Notes under the pieces: model-generated
Database searches by the model: none
What the model was told of the DNA's origin: nothing
Seen by the model: only the letters and a program-made list of their open reading frames with translations
Shown here: positions 52,070-60,199 of the stretch, in pieces
Numbering within the stretch: the first letter of the stretch is position 1
How the letters are laid out: every line of letters begins with the position of its first letter
Translations under genes and position numbers: made by a program
Source of the DNA: Bdellovibrionales bacterium
Lineage (GTDB): Bacteria > Bdellovibrionota > Bdellovibrionia > Bdellovibrionales > UBA1609
Direction of reading: 5' to 3'
NCBI GenBank assembly: GCA_027459485.1
Contig: DAIDIG010000003.1
Span: forward strand, 62,001-126,000
DNA: 64,000 bases

Positions 52070-52612
52070 TTGGCCCATTTGCAGTGTGCGGCGGTCATCC
52101 CCGGACCCCGCTTTGAAGTATTTGAATATATGACCTCACCAACGAACCTGACTGAACAGTTAAAGGGCCACATTGAGGTTTCATGGCAAAACCCGGGTAT
52201 CGAGCTTAAAACCGGCTCCGAGTTCTTGTTTTTGATGTCGCGCTTCGGGGTCGAGCAACCGATTCGATTCGCGGTTGATCGCATGATCCTCGGCAGTCAA
52301 TTTACGTACCGCCAAGTGAGCGGCGTCTATGCGCGCTTCATTCATACCATGAAGTTTGAAGAGCAAAACCCGAACGAAACGCTCGTCACTGATTGGCTCG
52401 ATTACGACGTCCCGTTCGGCTTGTTCGGCCGACTCGCCGACGATTTTTTCGTGCGCAAGGATTTGCGCAAACTTCTTGAAATTCGTCTTGAACGCACGCG
52501 CGAGAAGTTCGCGCGCTCCAGCGAAAACAACACAGACCAAGCAACCGCGCACGACGGCGAAACTGAAACGCCCACGCGCGAACAAGGGGGAAAAGATGAG
52601 TATATTAACTAG
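52070..52612 (+). CDS. SRPBCC (START-like) family protein
   Basis: About 180 residues from TTG 52070, with AGGAG close upstream. Helix-grip features are visible: an N-terminal strand-helix (IPGPRFEVFEYMTSPTNLTEQL), central beta strands, and a long C-terminal helix (DDFFVRKDLRKLLEIRLERTREKF). This fold binds hydrophobic ligands in a deep cavity. The charged tail after residue 150 looks disordered. It overlaps the downstream PuuD-like gene by 17 bases, so the two are co-translated. Confidence 0.7.
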   Translation: MAHLQCAAVIPGPRFEVFEYMTSPTNLTEQLKGHIEVSWQNPGIELKTGSEFLFLMSRFGVEQPIRFAVDRMILGSQFTYRQVSGVYARFIHTMKFEEQNPNETLVTDWLDYDVPFGLFGRLADDFFVRKDLRKLLEIRLERTREKFARSSENNTDQATAHDGETETPTREQGGKDEYIN

Positions 52613-53297
52613 CGAAGGCGCGCTGATGGCAGCTCGATGGGTCCATTTTATGGCCGGAATCACCTGGATTGGCCTCCTGTATTACTTTAACTTTATTCAG
52701 GGTTCGTTTTTCAATGAAATCGATGCCCAAACAAAAAACGTGGCGATTCAAAAGCTTGTGCCGCGCGCTTTGTGGTGGTTCCGTATGGGCGCGCTATGGA
52801 CGTTTATTGCCGGCGCGTACATCCTTCTGACCCGCGGTCATTTGGGCGGCTTCGCGATTTACGAAACGTCGTGGGGCACTAACATCTTGGTCGGGGCCTT
52901 GATGGGCACCCTCATGTTCCTGAACGTTTGGCTTATTATTTGGCCCAACCAGAAAGTCGTGATCGCCAATGCCAATGCCGTTCTCAGTGGGCAGGCTGCC
53001 AACCCGCAAGCCGCCGCCTGTGGCGCGCGCGCGACGGTCGCATCTCGCACCAACACTTTATTTTCGATCCCGATGCTTCTTTTCATGGGCATGGCGTCTC
53101 ATTTTTCGTATTCCGTTAACGAGTCGAACCTGAAAATATTCTGGGTCATCATCCTCGTCTTGATCGGCGCGATCGAAATCAACGCCATCAAAGGTAAAAC
53201 CGGTCCGATGACGACAGTTAAGGGAGTGATCACCTCCGGCTTTGTTTTGGCGGCGGTTTTATTCCTGGTCGTTCGACTTGTGGTGGCCATTTACTAA
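52596..53297 (+). CDS. PuuD-like urate hydroxylase membrane domain
   Basis: A 233-residue inner-membrane protein with about seven helices from ATG 52596. A longer open frame upstream belongs to the preceding gene. The N-terminal WVHFMAGITWIGLLYYFNFIQG and RALWWFRMGALWTFIAGAYIL resemble the membrane domain of PuuD, a urate hydroxylase that normally carries a fused C-terminal cytochrome c. Here the protein ends after the membrane part, and a separate cytochrome c lipoprotein is encoded 10 bases downstream. Urate activity is a family inference; no other purine-breakdown gene is in the window. Confidence 0.7.
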   Translation: MSILTSEGALMAARWVHFMAGITWIGLLYYFNFIQGSFFNEIDAQTKNVAIQKLVPRALWWFRMGALWTFIAGAYILLTRGHLGGFAIYETSWGTNILVGALMGTLMFLNVWLIIWPNQKVVIANANAVLSGQAANPQAAACGARATVASRTNTLFSIPMLLFMGMASHFSYSVNESNLKIFWVIILVLIGAIEINAIKGKTGPMTTVKGVITSGFVLAAVLFLVVRLVVAIY

Positions 53298-53307
53298 AAG
53301 GACCTAC

Positions 53308-53703
53308 ATGCACTCAGCTCAACGGCATCATTTCAGTGGCTATTTCAATTGCCTAGCTGGGTGCATTCTTTCAGCGAGCTTGATGACCGGCACTTTTCTT
53401 GCCGGCTGCACGCATAAATCGGATTCATCGGCGGTCAAAAAAGAGCCGGTGAGTCTTTACGACCGCGGCCGTATAATTTACGTCACACGGTGCATCGCCT
53501 GCCACAATCAAGATCCGCATCAGCCGGGGAGTATCGGCCCCGCCATTTACGGCAGTTCACTCGAACTTATCACGGCCCGCGTGATGCATGCCGGGTACCC
53601 TCCCGGTTACAAACCGCAGCGCGCGACTCATATCATGCCGCCGCTGCCGGATCTCAAGGGCGACATCCCGGCCATTTATGCTTTTTTAAACGGTAAGAAA
53701 TAA
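53308..53703 (+). CDS. lipid-anchored monohaem cytochrome c
   Basis: A 131-residue exported protein from ATG 53308, with AAAGGA upstream. The signal peptide ends in lipobox LAGC (Cys34), the haem motif is CIACH (62-66), and Met110 in HIMPPLPDL is the likely axial ligand. It is encoded 10 bases after the PuuD-like membrane gene, whose relatives have this domain fused, so the two probably form one electron-transferring unit at the periplasmic face. Confidence 0.85.
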   Translation: MHSAQRHHFSGYFNCLAGCILSASLMTGTFLAGCTHKSDSSAVKKEPVSLYDRGRIIYVTRCIACHNQDPHQPGSIGPAIYGSSLELITARVMHAGYPPGYKPQRATHIMPPLPDLKGDIPAIYAFLNGKK

Positions 53704-53746
53704 TCGAAAAATGGTTACCTGTTGGTCGCGAATCCACTGACTATGC

Positions 53747-54694
53747 CTAAATGATGCCACGCTTTTTTAGAGCCTCTTGCAATCCGCGCATGGCCTCTAA
53801 ATGGAGTAAGCCCATTTTTTCAATGAGCATTTTCTTGAGCGCCTCTTTAGGAGTGAGATTTTCATATAAAAGGTAATGGTCAAAGGCATTAGCGGTCGAC
53901 ACAATCATCGACAACAAGTCGAGATCGCGATCGCGCTTGCCCCGCGGGCCACTGCCATCAATGTATTCTTCGTGCTCACTGACAACAATCAATGTCAGTG
54001 GGTCATAGAGACCTGTGGCGTTCAAGCGTTCATAACCGGCCATCGCGTGTTTCTTGTGAAGCGGCTTTTCAGCTTGTGCTAAATGCGAGGCGGCGACGGC
54101 AAAATTGGTATCATTGTAAGTGTGCTCGATATCATGAAGAAGTGCTCCCATGACCATAGGGACCATTTGAAGCGCCCGCCCCTCAGCTGACGGCATTTCT
54201 CGGGCAATACCCAAAGACAAGGCGGCAACCGTGACCGCGTGGTGAGCCACATTGAAATCGGCGTTCTTCAACTCCAGAAAAACATTGAGTGCAGCCGGCT
54301 CGCTCGAGAATAACTTCACGAATCGTTCGGCACTCAACTTAAAAACTTCAAAGTACGTGCGGTCGGCAGGTGACTCCATTATATCTTCGGTCGCCGCATG
54401 TAACAAACCGTGTGCGATTTGAAGGCGCATTTCAGCCGGGCGCCCGTCACCGCCGCTGAACGCGCCCTCCATATTACGAAGAAGGTATTCTTCATAGGCT
54501 GTCTGTTGTTCAGCCGGTATAAAAATTCGTGACAGCTTTTTGCCACGCAGACGCTCGAGTCGTTCACCTTCAAAACTATCGCCCTCGCGGCACAATAAGA
54601 TCTGTTTGCCGGCGACCTTCACGTACACGTTAAATTTGATTTTTACATCGCCGCGCAGAGTGCTCACTCGAACCGGCATAAATTTTTCGCTCAT
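53747..54694 (-). CDS. HD-GYP-like domain protein with degenerate GYP motif
   Basis: About 315 residues from ATG 54694; GTG 54709 is an alternative. The N-terminal 90 residues form a small beta domain (VKIKFNVYVKVAGKQILL..) seen before HD domains in Bdellovibrio-type proteins. The HD part has NVAHHAVTVAALS, GALLHDIEH and HEEYIDGSGPRGKR. In HD-GYP phosphodiesterases, which cleave cyclic di-GMP, this last block reads HExxDGxGYP; here the Tyr is missing. The enzyme may be altered or a binding-only effector. Confidence 0.75.
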   Translation of the reverse strand: MSEKFMPVRVSTLRGDVKIKFNVYVKVAGKQILLCREGDSFEGERLERLRGKKLSRIFIPAEQQTAYEEYLLRNMEGAFSGGDGRPAEMRLQIAHGLLHAATEDIMESPADRTYFEVFKLSAERFVKLFSSEPAALNVFLELKNADFNVAHHAVTVAALSLGIAREMPSAEGRALQMVPMVMGALLHDIEHTYNDTNFAVAASHLAQAEKPLHKKHAMAGYERLNATGLYDPLTLIVVSEHEEYIDGSGPRGKRDRDLDLLSMIVSTANAFDHYLLYENLTPKEALKKMLIEKMGLLHLEAMRGLQEALKKRGII

Positions 54695-54715
54695 CGGATG
54701 TGTTCCCACCTGCTA

Positions 54716-55768
54716 CTAACAGTCAATCTCATAGAGAGCCCAAGACGCAAGTTCGCCTAGACGTGAGTCGGTAGAATAACGCGCCACGAGTTCGCGAAGT
54801 TCAATCAGTTTCAAATTGGCGCAGACGATAATGGCATTGCGTTTGAGGCCGAAACCGCGCGCGCGTGACAGGGGAGTCGCCTCGAGCGCGCGCTCAAGCG
54901 AAGTCGATGAACTTTCTAAAATCCAACGCAACTCATGAATGACGGATTTGCGTCGATCATCTTCAGTTTTGGCGTGATTTGCGCCGTTAACTGATGGAAC
55001 AACGACTTTTTGATTCCATGGGCAAACATCCTGACAAATATCGCAACCGAAAAAATGATCACCAATTTTTTTTCGCAACTCCGGTGGCGGCAGGATTTTT
55101 GATTCGATGGTCCAATAAGAAATGCACTTTCGCGCATCGAGTATTCGAGGCTCGACAATCGCCTGCGTGGGGCACGCATCGATGCATCGACGACACGTGC
55201 CACAGCGATCGGCATGCGGCACCGTCGCAATCGGCAGGCTCAATGAGGTTACAATTTCGCCAAGTAGAAAAAAACTACCGCGACGCTGGTCAATGAGGCA
55301 CGTGTTTTTACCTACCCATCCCAGCCCCGCGCGATAAGCGAGGTCTCGTTCTAAAATCGGCTGCGAATCGGTGGCGACGAGAAATTCATCATCGTTAAAA
55401 CGCAGTTTGAGTTCAGCGGCAACCTGAGCCAAGCGCTCTCGAAGCCAATTGTGATAATCGTCACCGCGGGCATAGCCGGCAATCTTAACAGCCTTCAATC
55501 GCTCGATATTTCGGCTCGGATAAGGTGCGGCGACCACGATTGCGCAGTTCGCTTTCTTGAAACCGCGTGCCTTCAACCATTCTTGAGGGTACCGCTTAAT
55601 CGGCAAGTGCCGTTCAAGATATTCCATGTCTCCGTGCCGGCCGTCTTCTATCCAAGACTGGTAGTGCATGAACGAGACGGCGGGCGAGAGTGCAGCAAAG
55701 CCAAAGTGTTCGAATCCGCTTTCGCGCAATAAAACCGTCACTAGCTCTTGAATGTCTTGTGAGGCCAT
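54716..55768 (-). CDS. queG: epoxyqueuosine reductase
   Basis: A 350-residue cytosolic enzyme for the last step of queuosine tRNA modification, reducing epoxyqueuosine with cobalamin and two 4Fe-4S clusters. The cluster motifs are CGTCRRCIDACPTQAI and CDICQDVCPWNQ. The N-terminal half has the YARGDDYHNWLRERL and GWVGKNTCLI segments of QueG. A GGGAG site precedes ATG 55768. It overlaps the divergent CCA-transferase start region by up to 17 bases. Two QueD-like genes lie 5.5 kb further right. Confidence 0.95.
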   Translation of the reverse strand: MASQDIQELVTVLLRESGFEHFGFAALSPAVSFMHYQSWIEDGRHGDMEYLERHLPIKRYPQEWLKARGFKKANCAIVVAAPYPSRNIERLKAVKIAGYARGDDYHNWLRERLAQVAAELKLRFNDDEFLVATDSQPILERDLAYRAGLGWVGKNTCLIDQRRGSFFLLGEIVTSLSLPIATVPHADRCGTCRRCIDACPTQAIVEPRILDARKCISYWTIESKILPPPELRKKIGDHFFGCDICQDVCPWNQKVVVPSVNGANHAKTEDDRRKSVIHELRWILESSSTSLERALEATPLSRARGFGLKRNAIIVCANLKLIELRELVARYSTDSRLGELASWALYEIDC

Positions 55769-57050
55769 TAAACTCCCGTTAAACTCAGAACAAATGCGAG
55801 AAATATTTGCGAAACACCCGCATTGGCAACAGGTACTTACGATCGTTGAGAAATTGAATCAACGCGGTTTCTCCGCTTTTTTGGCAGGTGGAGCTGTCCG
55901 CGACGCCCTACTTGGTCGATCTATTCACGACTTTGACGTGGCCACCGATGCCAAGCCAGATGAATTAGCCGAAATCTTTACCAACGCGCTCGATATTGGC
56001 AAACAATTCGGTATTATGATGGTTCCATTGGAGGACACTAAAACCGCTCATTCGCGCGGCGACAAAATTGAAATTGCCTCATTTCGGTCAGATGGCGAGT
56101 ACCTCGACGGCCGCCATCCTCAATCTGTCACCTTTTCGAATGCCCAAGAAGACGCGAAACGCCGCGACTTCACGGTCAACGCGCTTTTTTTTGATATCCA
56201 ACACGATCGAGTGATCGACTACGTCGGCGGGCTCAACGACTTGAAGGCTCGAATCATTCGCGCTGTCGGCGATCCGCGAACGCGTTTCACCGAAGATAAG
56301 CTGCGTCTTTTGCGCGCCGTTCGATTCTCGGCGCAGCTCGATTTTAAAATTGAAAGTGAGACGTACAAAGCAATCGGGCAGTTAGCTTCAGAAATTCAAG
56401 TCGTCTCGCGAGAACGAATCACGGCCGAGCTTGAACGATTGGCTCAAGCTCGTGATGTCGCCAAGGGTTTTGGCGCGCTGATCGACACCGGTCTTTTTGC
56501 GGCGATTTTCGAGCCCTTGCACTTTGTGAGTCAAACCGCACTCCAGCAGAAATTCGTCTTGGGGCTCACGCGACTTTCAGGCGCAGGGTCACTTGAAATG
56601 ATTCTCGCCTTGATGATTGTACTAGAAAAGGAAGGGGGCCGAACGGGTAAAAATGCCTTTGCTCGCCTGTCTTTGTCTCGCGCAGCTCAGGAACGTATCC
56701 ATTTCTTATTGCGTGGATGTGGTGTGTTGCAAGCCGAGTCAGAGGATGTGCTTCTCATGCTGAATTCAGAAGATGGCCCGCTTTTATCGGAGTTTGCCTT
56801 CGTGCTCGAAGCCATCGGGAATCTGCCTAGAGGGCGGATAGATCGCTTTCTTGAACGATTTTTAAAAATGACAGACGCGTCGGGTAAACTGCCGCGGCCG
56901 TTTTTGACCGGAGATGATTTGAAAAATATGGGCATCGCACCCGGGCCGAAATTCGGAGAAATTCTGAATGAACTCTATCGAAGACAGCTTCGCGGCGAAA
57001 TCCAATCGCGAGATGAAGCTTTGAAATCAGTCAAAAAAGATATCAATTAA
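55752..57050 (+). CDS. CCA tRNA nucleotidyltransferase / poly(A) polymerase family
   Basis: A 432-residue class II nucleotidyltransferase that adds or repairs the 3' CCA of tRNA. The catalytic region is AFLAGGAVRDALLGRSIHDFDVATDA (G-G-x-V-R-D and D-x-D), with RRDFTVNALFFD and EDKLRLLRAVRFSAQLDF following. The start could be ATG 55752, which overlaps queG divergently, or ATG 55794; neither has a clear ribosome site. CCA-adding versus poly(A)-adding specificity cannot be told from the visible motifs. Confidence 0.9.
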   Translation: MSCEAIKLPLNSEQMREIFAKHPHWQQVLTIVEKLNQRGFSAFLAGGAVRDALLGRSIHDFDVATDAKPDELAEIFTNALDIGKQFGIMMVPLEDTKTAHSRGDKIEIASFRSDGEYLDGRHPQSVTFSNAQEDAKRRDFTVNALFFDIQHDRVIDYVGGLNDLKARIIRAVGDPRTRFTEDKLRLLRAVRFSAQLDFKIESETYKAIGQLASEIQVVSRERITAELERLAQARDVAKGFGALIDTGLFAAIFEPLHFVSQTALQQKFVLGLTRLSGAGSLEMILALMIVLEKEGGRTGKNAFARLSLSRAAQERIHFLLRGCGVLQAESEDVLLMLNSEDGPLLSEFAFVLEAIGNLPRGRIDRFLERFLKMTDASGKLPRPFLTGDDLKNMGIAPGPKFGEILNELYRRQLRGEIQSRDEALKSVKKDIN

Positions 57051-58413
57051 GTAGGCGACGCTCTTCATCCACCGTTGGGATCGCAATGACCGTCGATTTT
57101 GGTCGACCGACATTAGTATCAAAGCTCTGCGCAACGTTTGAAAACTGTCCGTTTGGTCGAACGACGTAAAACTGAAAGTTGCCGTGCGCGAGCGATCCGC
57201 GCAAACCGACGAGATACGGATACGGCTCCTTTTCACTCTTGAGCGGGTATCTGGCAACTTCACCCACGCTTTGGCCGGTCGCCGGATCCCAAACGTCGAC
57301 AGCCCAAGCTTCGGCACTGCCTGCCGAAACGGGGCCAAGAGTAAGCAGTAACCCGTCATTTTTACTCCACGCCACTCGGCGCCACGGCTCGCCGGGCTTT
57401 CCGATCATCGTTACTTGTCTTGTTTCTAAGTTATAAACGCCGGTTGCACCGGTCGTGGTGCTGAACGCAAACAATTTATCCGAGTGATCCCAGTCCATTG
57501 ATTGCAAAGGCCCACCGACGTCAAGAGTGCCGTGCGTATTGCCTTCAGTATCGTAGAACGTAAGTTTTTGCCCCTGTCGAACGTAAAACCGCGTGCCCTG
57601 ACTCAGGACAATTTTATCAACTGGCGCAGAGTCCGCGGGCAGTTGAGCGATCACTTTTCGATCTCCCACCTCTTCTGGGTCACCCGAGACAGTGATGACA
57701 ACGAGGTCTTGACCGTCCAGCGCTACAATTCGACCGCGAAACGGATCCACGGCCCCCGCCCAAAACTGCGACTTGGCTGAAATGTCCGTTTCAAGTACAG
57801 CGGCTTCTACTTCGACTTTTGGTATGCGGTAAATTCGAATGCTCTTAGGCAATATGACTGCCGCACGATTGTGCAATATAAAATTGGCGTCGAGAATCCC
57901 GTGTTGCCCTTTCACGAGAGGGATTGTTGTATTGGCCTGATTTACGACCGCGGCGCTATCCCACGTAAATGCAATAAACCGTGTCGCCCTTTTGCTACTT
58001 TCGATGCCGGCACGAAGGCCTAAAACGGTGGAGTTTACTCCGAAAGGAGTATCGCCCCAAACGGATCCTCCAAAGAGGGCGACGTGGCCCGTTGACGTCG
58101 AATAGATGACACGGCCATTCGGGCCGGCATCCCTGATTTGATATATCGTACCGTAACTGAACGGGCGCAAATCCATATCGTCAAGTTTCGTAAACACGGA
58201 ATGCGCAATAGCGTCTTTCGCGAACGTTCTTAATTGCCCGGCTGCCGAGAGAATACTCCCGCAATCCGACGATGTCCTTTCGGCGATAATTTGCGACTGA
58301 GCCGGCACTTCGTCCGCCGTCGCAACAATGGATACACTCGTGAGCCCGGCCCCAAACACGGCGAGCGCTGAAAACAAGCGAGCGGCAACAGAAAATCGAT
58401 TACAATTGTACAT
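57043..58413 (-). CDS. exported beta-propeller-like protein of unknown function
   Basis: A 456-residue exported protein. The signal peptide ends near VATA-DE. The body has repeated four-strand segments with WD40-like spacing (DPFRGRIVALDGQDLVVITV, DWDHSDKLFAFSTTTGATGV, AWSKNDGLLLTLGP, VDVWDPATGQSV), so a propeller is likely. I recognise no family. It overlaps the end of the convergent CCA-transferase gene by eight bases. The 166 bases upstream contain no clear element. Confidence 0.55.
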   Translation of the reverse strand: MYNCNRFSVAARLFSALAVFGAGLTSVSIVATADEVPAQSQIIAERTSSDCGSILSAAGQLRTFAKDAIAHSVFTKLDDMDLRPFSYGTIYQIRDAGPNGRVIYSTSTGHVALFGGSVWGDTPFGVNSTVLGLRAGIESSKRATRFIAFTWDSAAVVNQANTTIPLVKGQHGILDANFILHNRAAVILPKSIRIYRIPKVEVEAAVLETDISAKSQFWAGAVDPFRGRIVALDGQDLVVITVSGDPEEVGDRKVIAQLPADSAPVDKIVLSQGTRFYVRQGQKLTFYDTEGNTHGTLDVGGPLQSMDWDHSDKLFAFSTTTGATGVYNLETRQVTMIGKPGEPWRRVAWSKNDGLLLTLGPVSAGSAEAWAVDVWDPATGQSVGEVARYPLKSEKEPYPYLVGLRGSLAHGNFQFYVVRPNGQFSNVAQSFDTNVGRPKSTVIAIPTVDEERRLLN

Positions 58414-58579
58414 TTAAACCCCTTGGCGGCTCAGTCGTAAGATCAACAGGTTTTAATCAATCATGCCGCTTTTGACAAAAAGACAGGGGAGCGTGGCAAT
58501 CAATAAGCGGTTTTTTGGTAAAAATTATTTTATCGGTTTGAATTTCGATAACAGCGACTAATGGTTGAAATTCAAAGCG

Positions 58580-58786
58580 TTAATTGCGCTTTGTGGTTGG
58601 TGCTACCGGCGTTTGGCCTGAAGTCGCCCTAACGCCCGTATGATTGCGCCAGTTGTATTCGGCGCCTTGCTGGTAGCGTGCGCCCCAGGCATCCCATTTC
58701 TCTTTGGGTAACTCGTGGCGAACACGTCCGTTTTCATCGAAAATTTTCGGGCTTTTGCCGAAAAGAAAATCGAGTATCATTCCCAT
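58580..58786 (-). CDS. small hydrophilic protein of unknown function
   Basis: A 68-residue protein from ATG 58786, chosen because GGAGAG lies eight bases upstream. The N-terminus (MGMILDFLFGKSPKIFDENG) is followed by an aromatic, charged region (LPKEKWDAWGARYQQGAEYN). No signal peptide or family is evident. The ribosome site sits in the loop of a seven-base-pair hairpin, which suggests controlled translation. It follows the small exported protein gene in the same direction. Confidence 0.5.
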   Translation of the reverse strand: MGMILDFLFGKSPKIFDENGRVRHELPKEKWDAWGARYQQGAEYNWRNHTGVRATSGQTPVAPTTKRN

Positions 58787-58787
58787 G

Positions 58788-58810
58788 ACTGGCTCTCCGA
58801 TGGAGCCAGT
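58788..58810 (-). promoter_or_regulatory. hairpin presenting the ribosome site of the small downstream gene
   Basis: ACTGGCT (58788-58794) pairs perfectly with AGCCAGT (58804-58810). On the minus strand the nine-base loop contains CGGAG, the ribosome site of the gene starting at 58786, immediately after the stop of the upstream gene. It could act as a translational switch. Confidence 0.4.
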
Positions 58811-58814
58811 TTGC

Positions 58815-59099
58815 CTATTTATTAATGCACGCGTCAATCATTAAATCGGCCGTGTCTGCGTCGGGAGTTTCGCCATTATGCCGATTCTCATAGGCGCTAA
58901 ACTGGCTATCAGCGCATTTTTCACGCGCATCGGATTCCGCCTCAATTTTGGTTCGACCTTGCCCGTCGTATTGCCCATAGCCGTCTTTGATAGTGTACGT
59001 TTGAATTCCGCCATGATTGATGGGGGGAGCATCCGCTTCGGACAAAGCGGCGACGTTTAACCCAAAAGCCAAAAGACTAAATATAATGAAAGTTTTCAT
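58815..59099 (-). CDS. small exported protein
   Basis: About 94 residues from ATG 59099, chosen for an AGGAGGG site seven bases upstream; the longer frame to 59192 lacks one. A signal peptide (TFIIFSLLAFGLNVAALS) is followed by a short mature part with tyrosine and glycine (TYTIKDGYGQYDGQG), an acidic-basic helix and two cysteines (EKCADSQ, DACIN). No family is recognised. A periplasmic role is inferred from the signal only. Confidence 0.55.
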   Translation of the reverse strand: MKTFIIFSLLAFGLNVAALSEADAPPINHGGIQTYTIKDGYGQYDGQGRTKIEAESDAREKCADSQFSAYENRHNGETPDADTADLMIDACINK

Positions 59100-59288
59100 A
59101 ATAACCCTCCTATTTTTAAGAAGGGCAAACGAAATGCCAGGTGAGCGAGGGCTATACGGCCAATCTAAAATCGACGGGCGCCGTTTTGTCATCGAACTGT
59201 AGAAAAATTTGACAATGTCGCAAACGGGCTCTTGTCTATTGCACCTTATTGTTCTACAGGCACATTGTTGAACTTTACTGGAGGATTA

Positions 59289-59753
59289 ATGGTAATCGTT
59301 CACATTCTATTAACGTTGGCACTGACATCGAAACCGAAAACAGCCCACGCCCAGTGGGTGCCGATACGGCCACTCCCCGTGCGACCGTGGGGCCCGGTGT
59401 ATCCGTGGCATCCTCCGGTGGCACCGTACCGGCCGTTTTATCCGGTGCCATATCGGCCAGTCTACGTTGCGCCAATGCCGTATGGTTGGGCGTGGAACCC
59501 CTATGCGTGGCAGCCTGGGTGGTGGGCCTGGCACAGCACGGTGATTGTACCGTGGGCGCAAATCGGGTGGGCCCCCTATATAGCACCCGGCTTATGGCAA
59601 TGCGTGGCTTTTAACGCCTACGGTGGGTGGTTTACGGGTGTTTCACCAATAGCGAATCAGGCCGCCTACAACGCTCTTTGGAGCTGCGGAGCCAACACCT
59701 GGCAGGCGGCCGGCTGTTATGTTCCGCCAGGATATTGCCAATATTATCCGTAA
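59289..59753 (+). CDS. exported Pro/Tyr/Trp-rich protein
   Basis: A 154-residue protein from ATG 59289, with GGAGG four bases upstream. The signal peptide ends at AHA-QW. The first half of the mature part is rich in Pro, Tyr, Arg and Trp (VRPWGPVYPWHPPVAPYRP, GWAWNPYAWQPGWWAW). The second half has four cysteines (WQCVAF, WSCGAN, AGCYVPPGYC) that may pair. Such composition is typical of adhesive or cell-wall-linked proteins, but no family is known to me. Confidence 0.6.
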   Translation: MVIVHILLTLALTSKPKTAHAQWVPIRPLPVRPWGPVYPWHPPVAPYRPFYPVPYRPVYVAPMPYGWAWNPYAWQPGWWAWHSTVIVPWAQIGWAPYIAPGLWQCVAFNAYGGWFTGVSPIANQAAYNALWSCGANTWQAAGCYVPPGYCQYYP

Positions 59754-59779
59754 TCGAATGGCCGTGATATAGTCGCGGC

Positions 59780-60199
59780 ATGACGGATTCACGACAAATT
59801 CAAATTCTTGAGGAGTTTTCTCATCTCATGTCGTGGGAAGACCGCTATCGCCACATCATCGACCTCGGCAAATCTCTGCCGCCGATGCGTGAAGACGACA
59901 AAACAGAAGATCTCAAGGTGCGCGGCTGCCAATCGCAAGTTTGGTTGAAAGCCGAGCTGCGACCTGACCGCACCTTACATTTCATAGCCGATAGCGATGC
60001 TCTGATTGTGAAAGGGTTGATTGCCATGTTACTTCGAATTTATTCAGATCGAACACCGCAAGAGATCCTCGCCAGCGATCCTGATTTCATTCGAGAACTC
60101 GGGCTCGCCCAGCACTTATCACCGAGTCGCGCGAACGGGCTCAATGCCATGATTAAACAAATCAAGTATTATGCACTCGCATTTCAGATGAAGTTGTAA
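59780..60199 (+). CDS. sufE: SufE-family sulfur acceptor
   Basis: A 139-residue cytosolic protein of the SufE/CsdE family, which takes sulfur from the desulfurase SufS during iron-sulfur cluster assembly. The acceptor is Cys50 in VRGCQSQVWL. The N-terminal WEDRYRHIIDLGKSLPP and the C-terminal LSPSRANGLNAMIKQIK are family blocks. The gene is alone; no other suf genes are nearby. It ends next to the convergent yebC-like gene, with no bases between. Confidence 0.93.
   Translation: MTDSRQIQILEEFSHLMSWEDRYRHIIDLGKSLPPMREDDKTEDLKVRGCQSQVWLKAELRPDRTLHFIADSDALIVKGLIAMLLRIYSDRTPQEILASDPDFIRELGLAQHLSPSRANGLNAMIKQIKYYALAFQMKL

Noticed and set aside
52356-52595. Longer N-terminus for the PuuD-like membrane protein
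   Set aside because: The 80 extra residues are the START-like gene read in another frame, very basic and Ser/Thr-rich; the ATG at 52596 has a ribosome site and opens the first helix.
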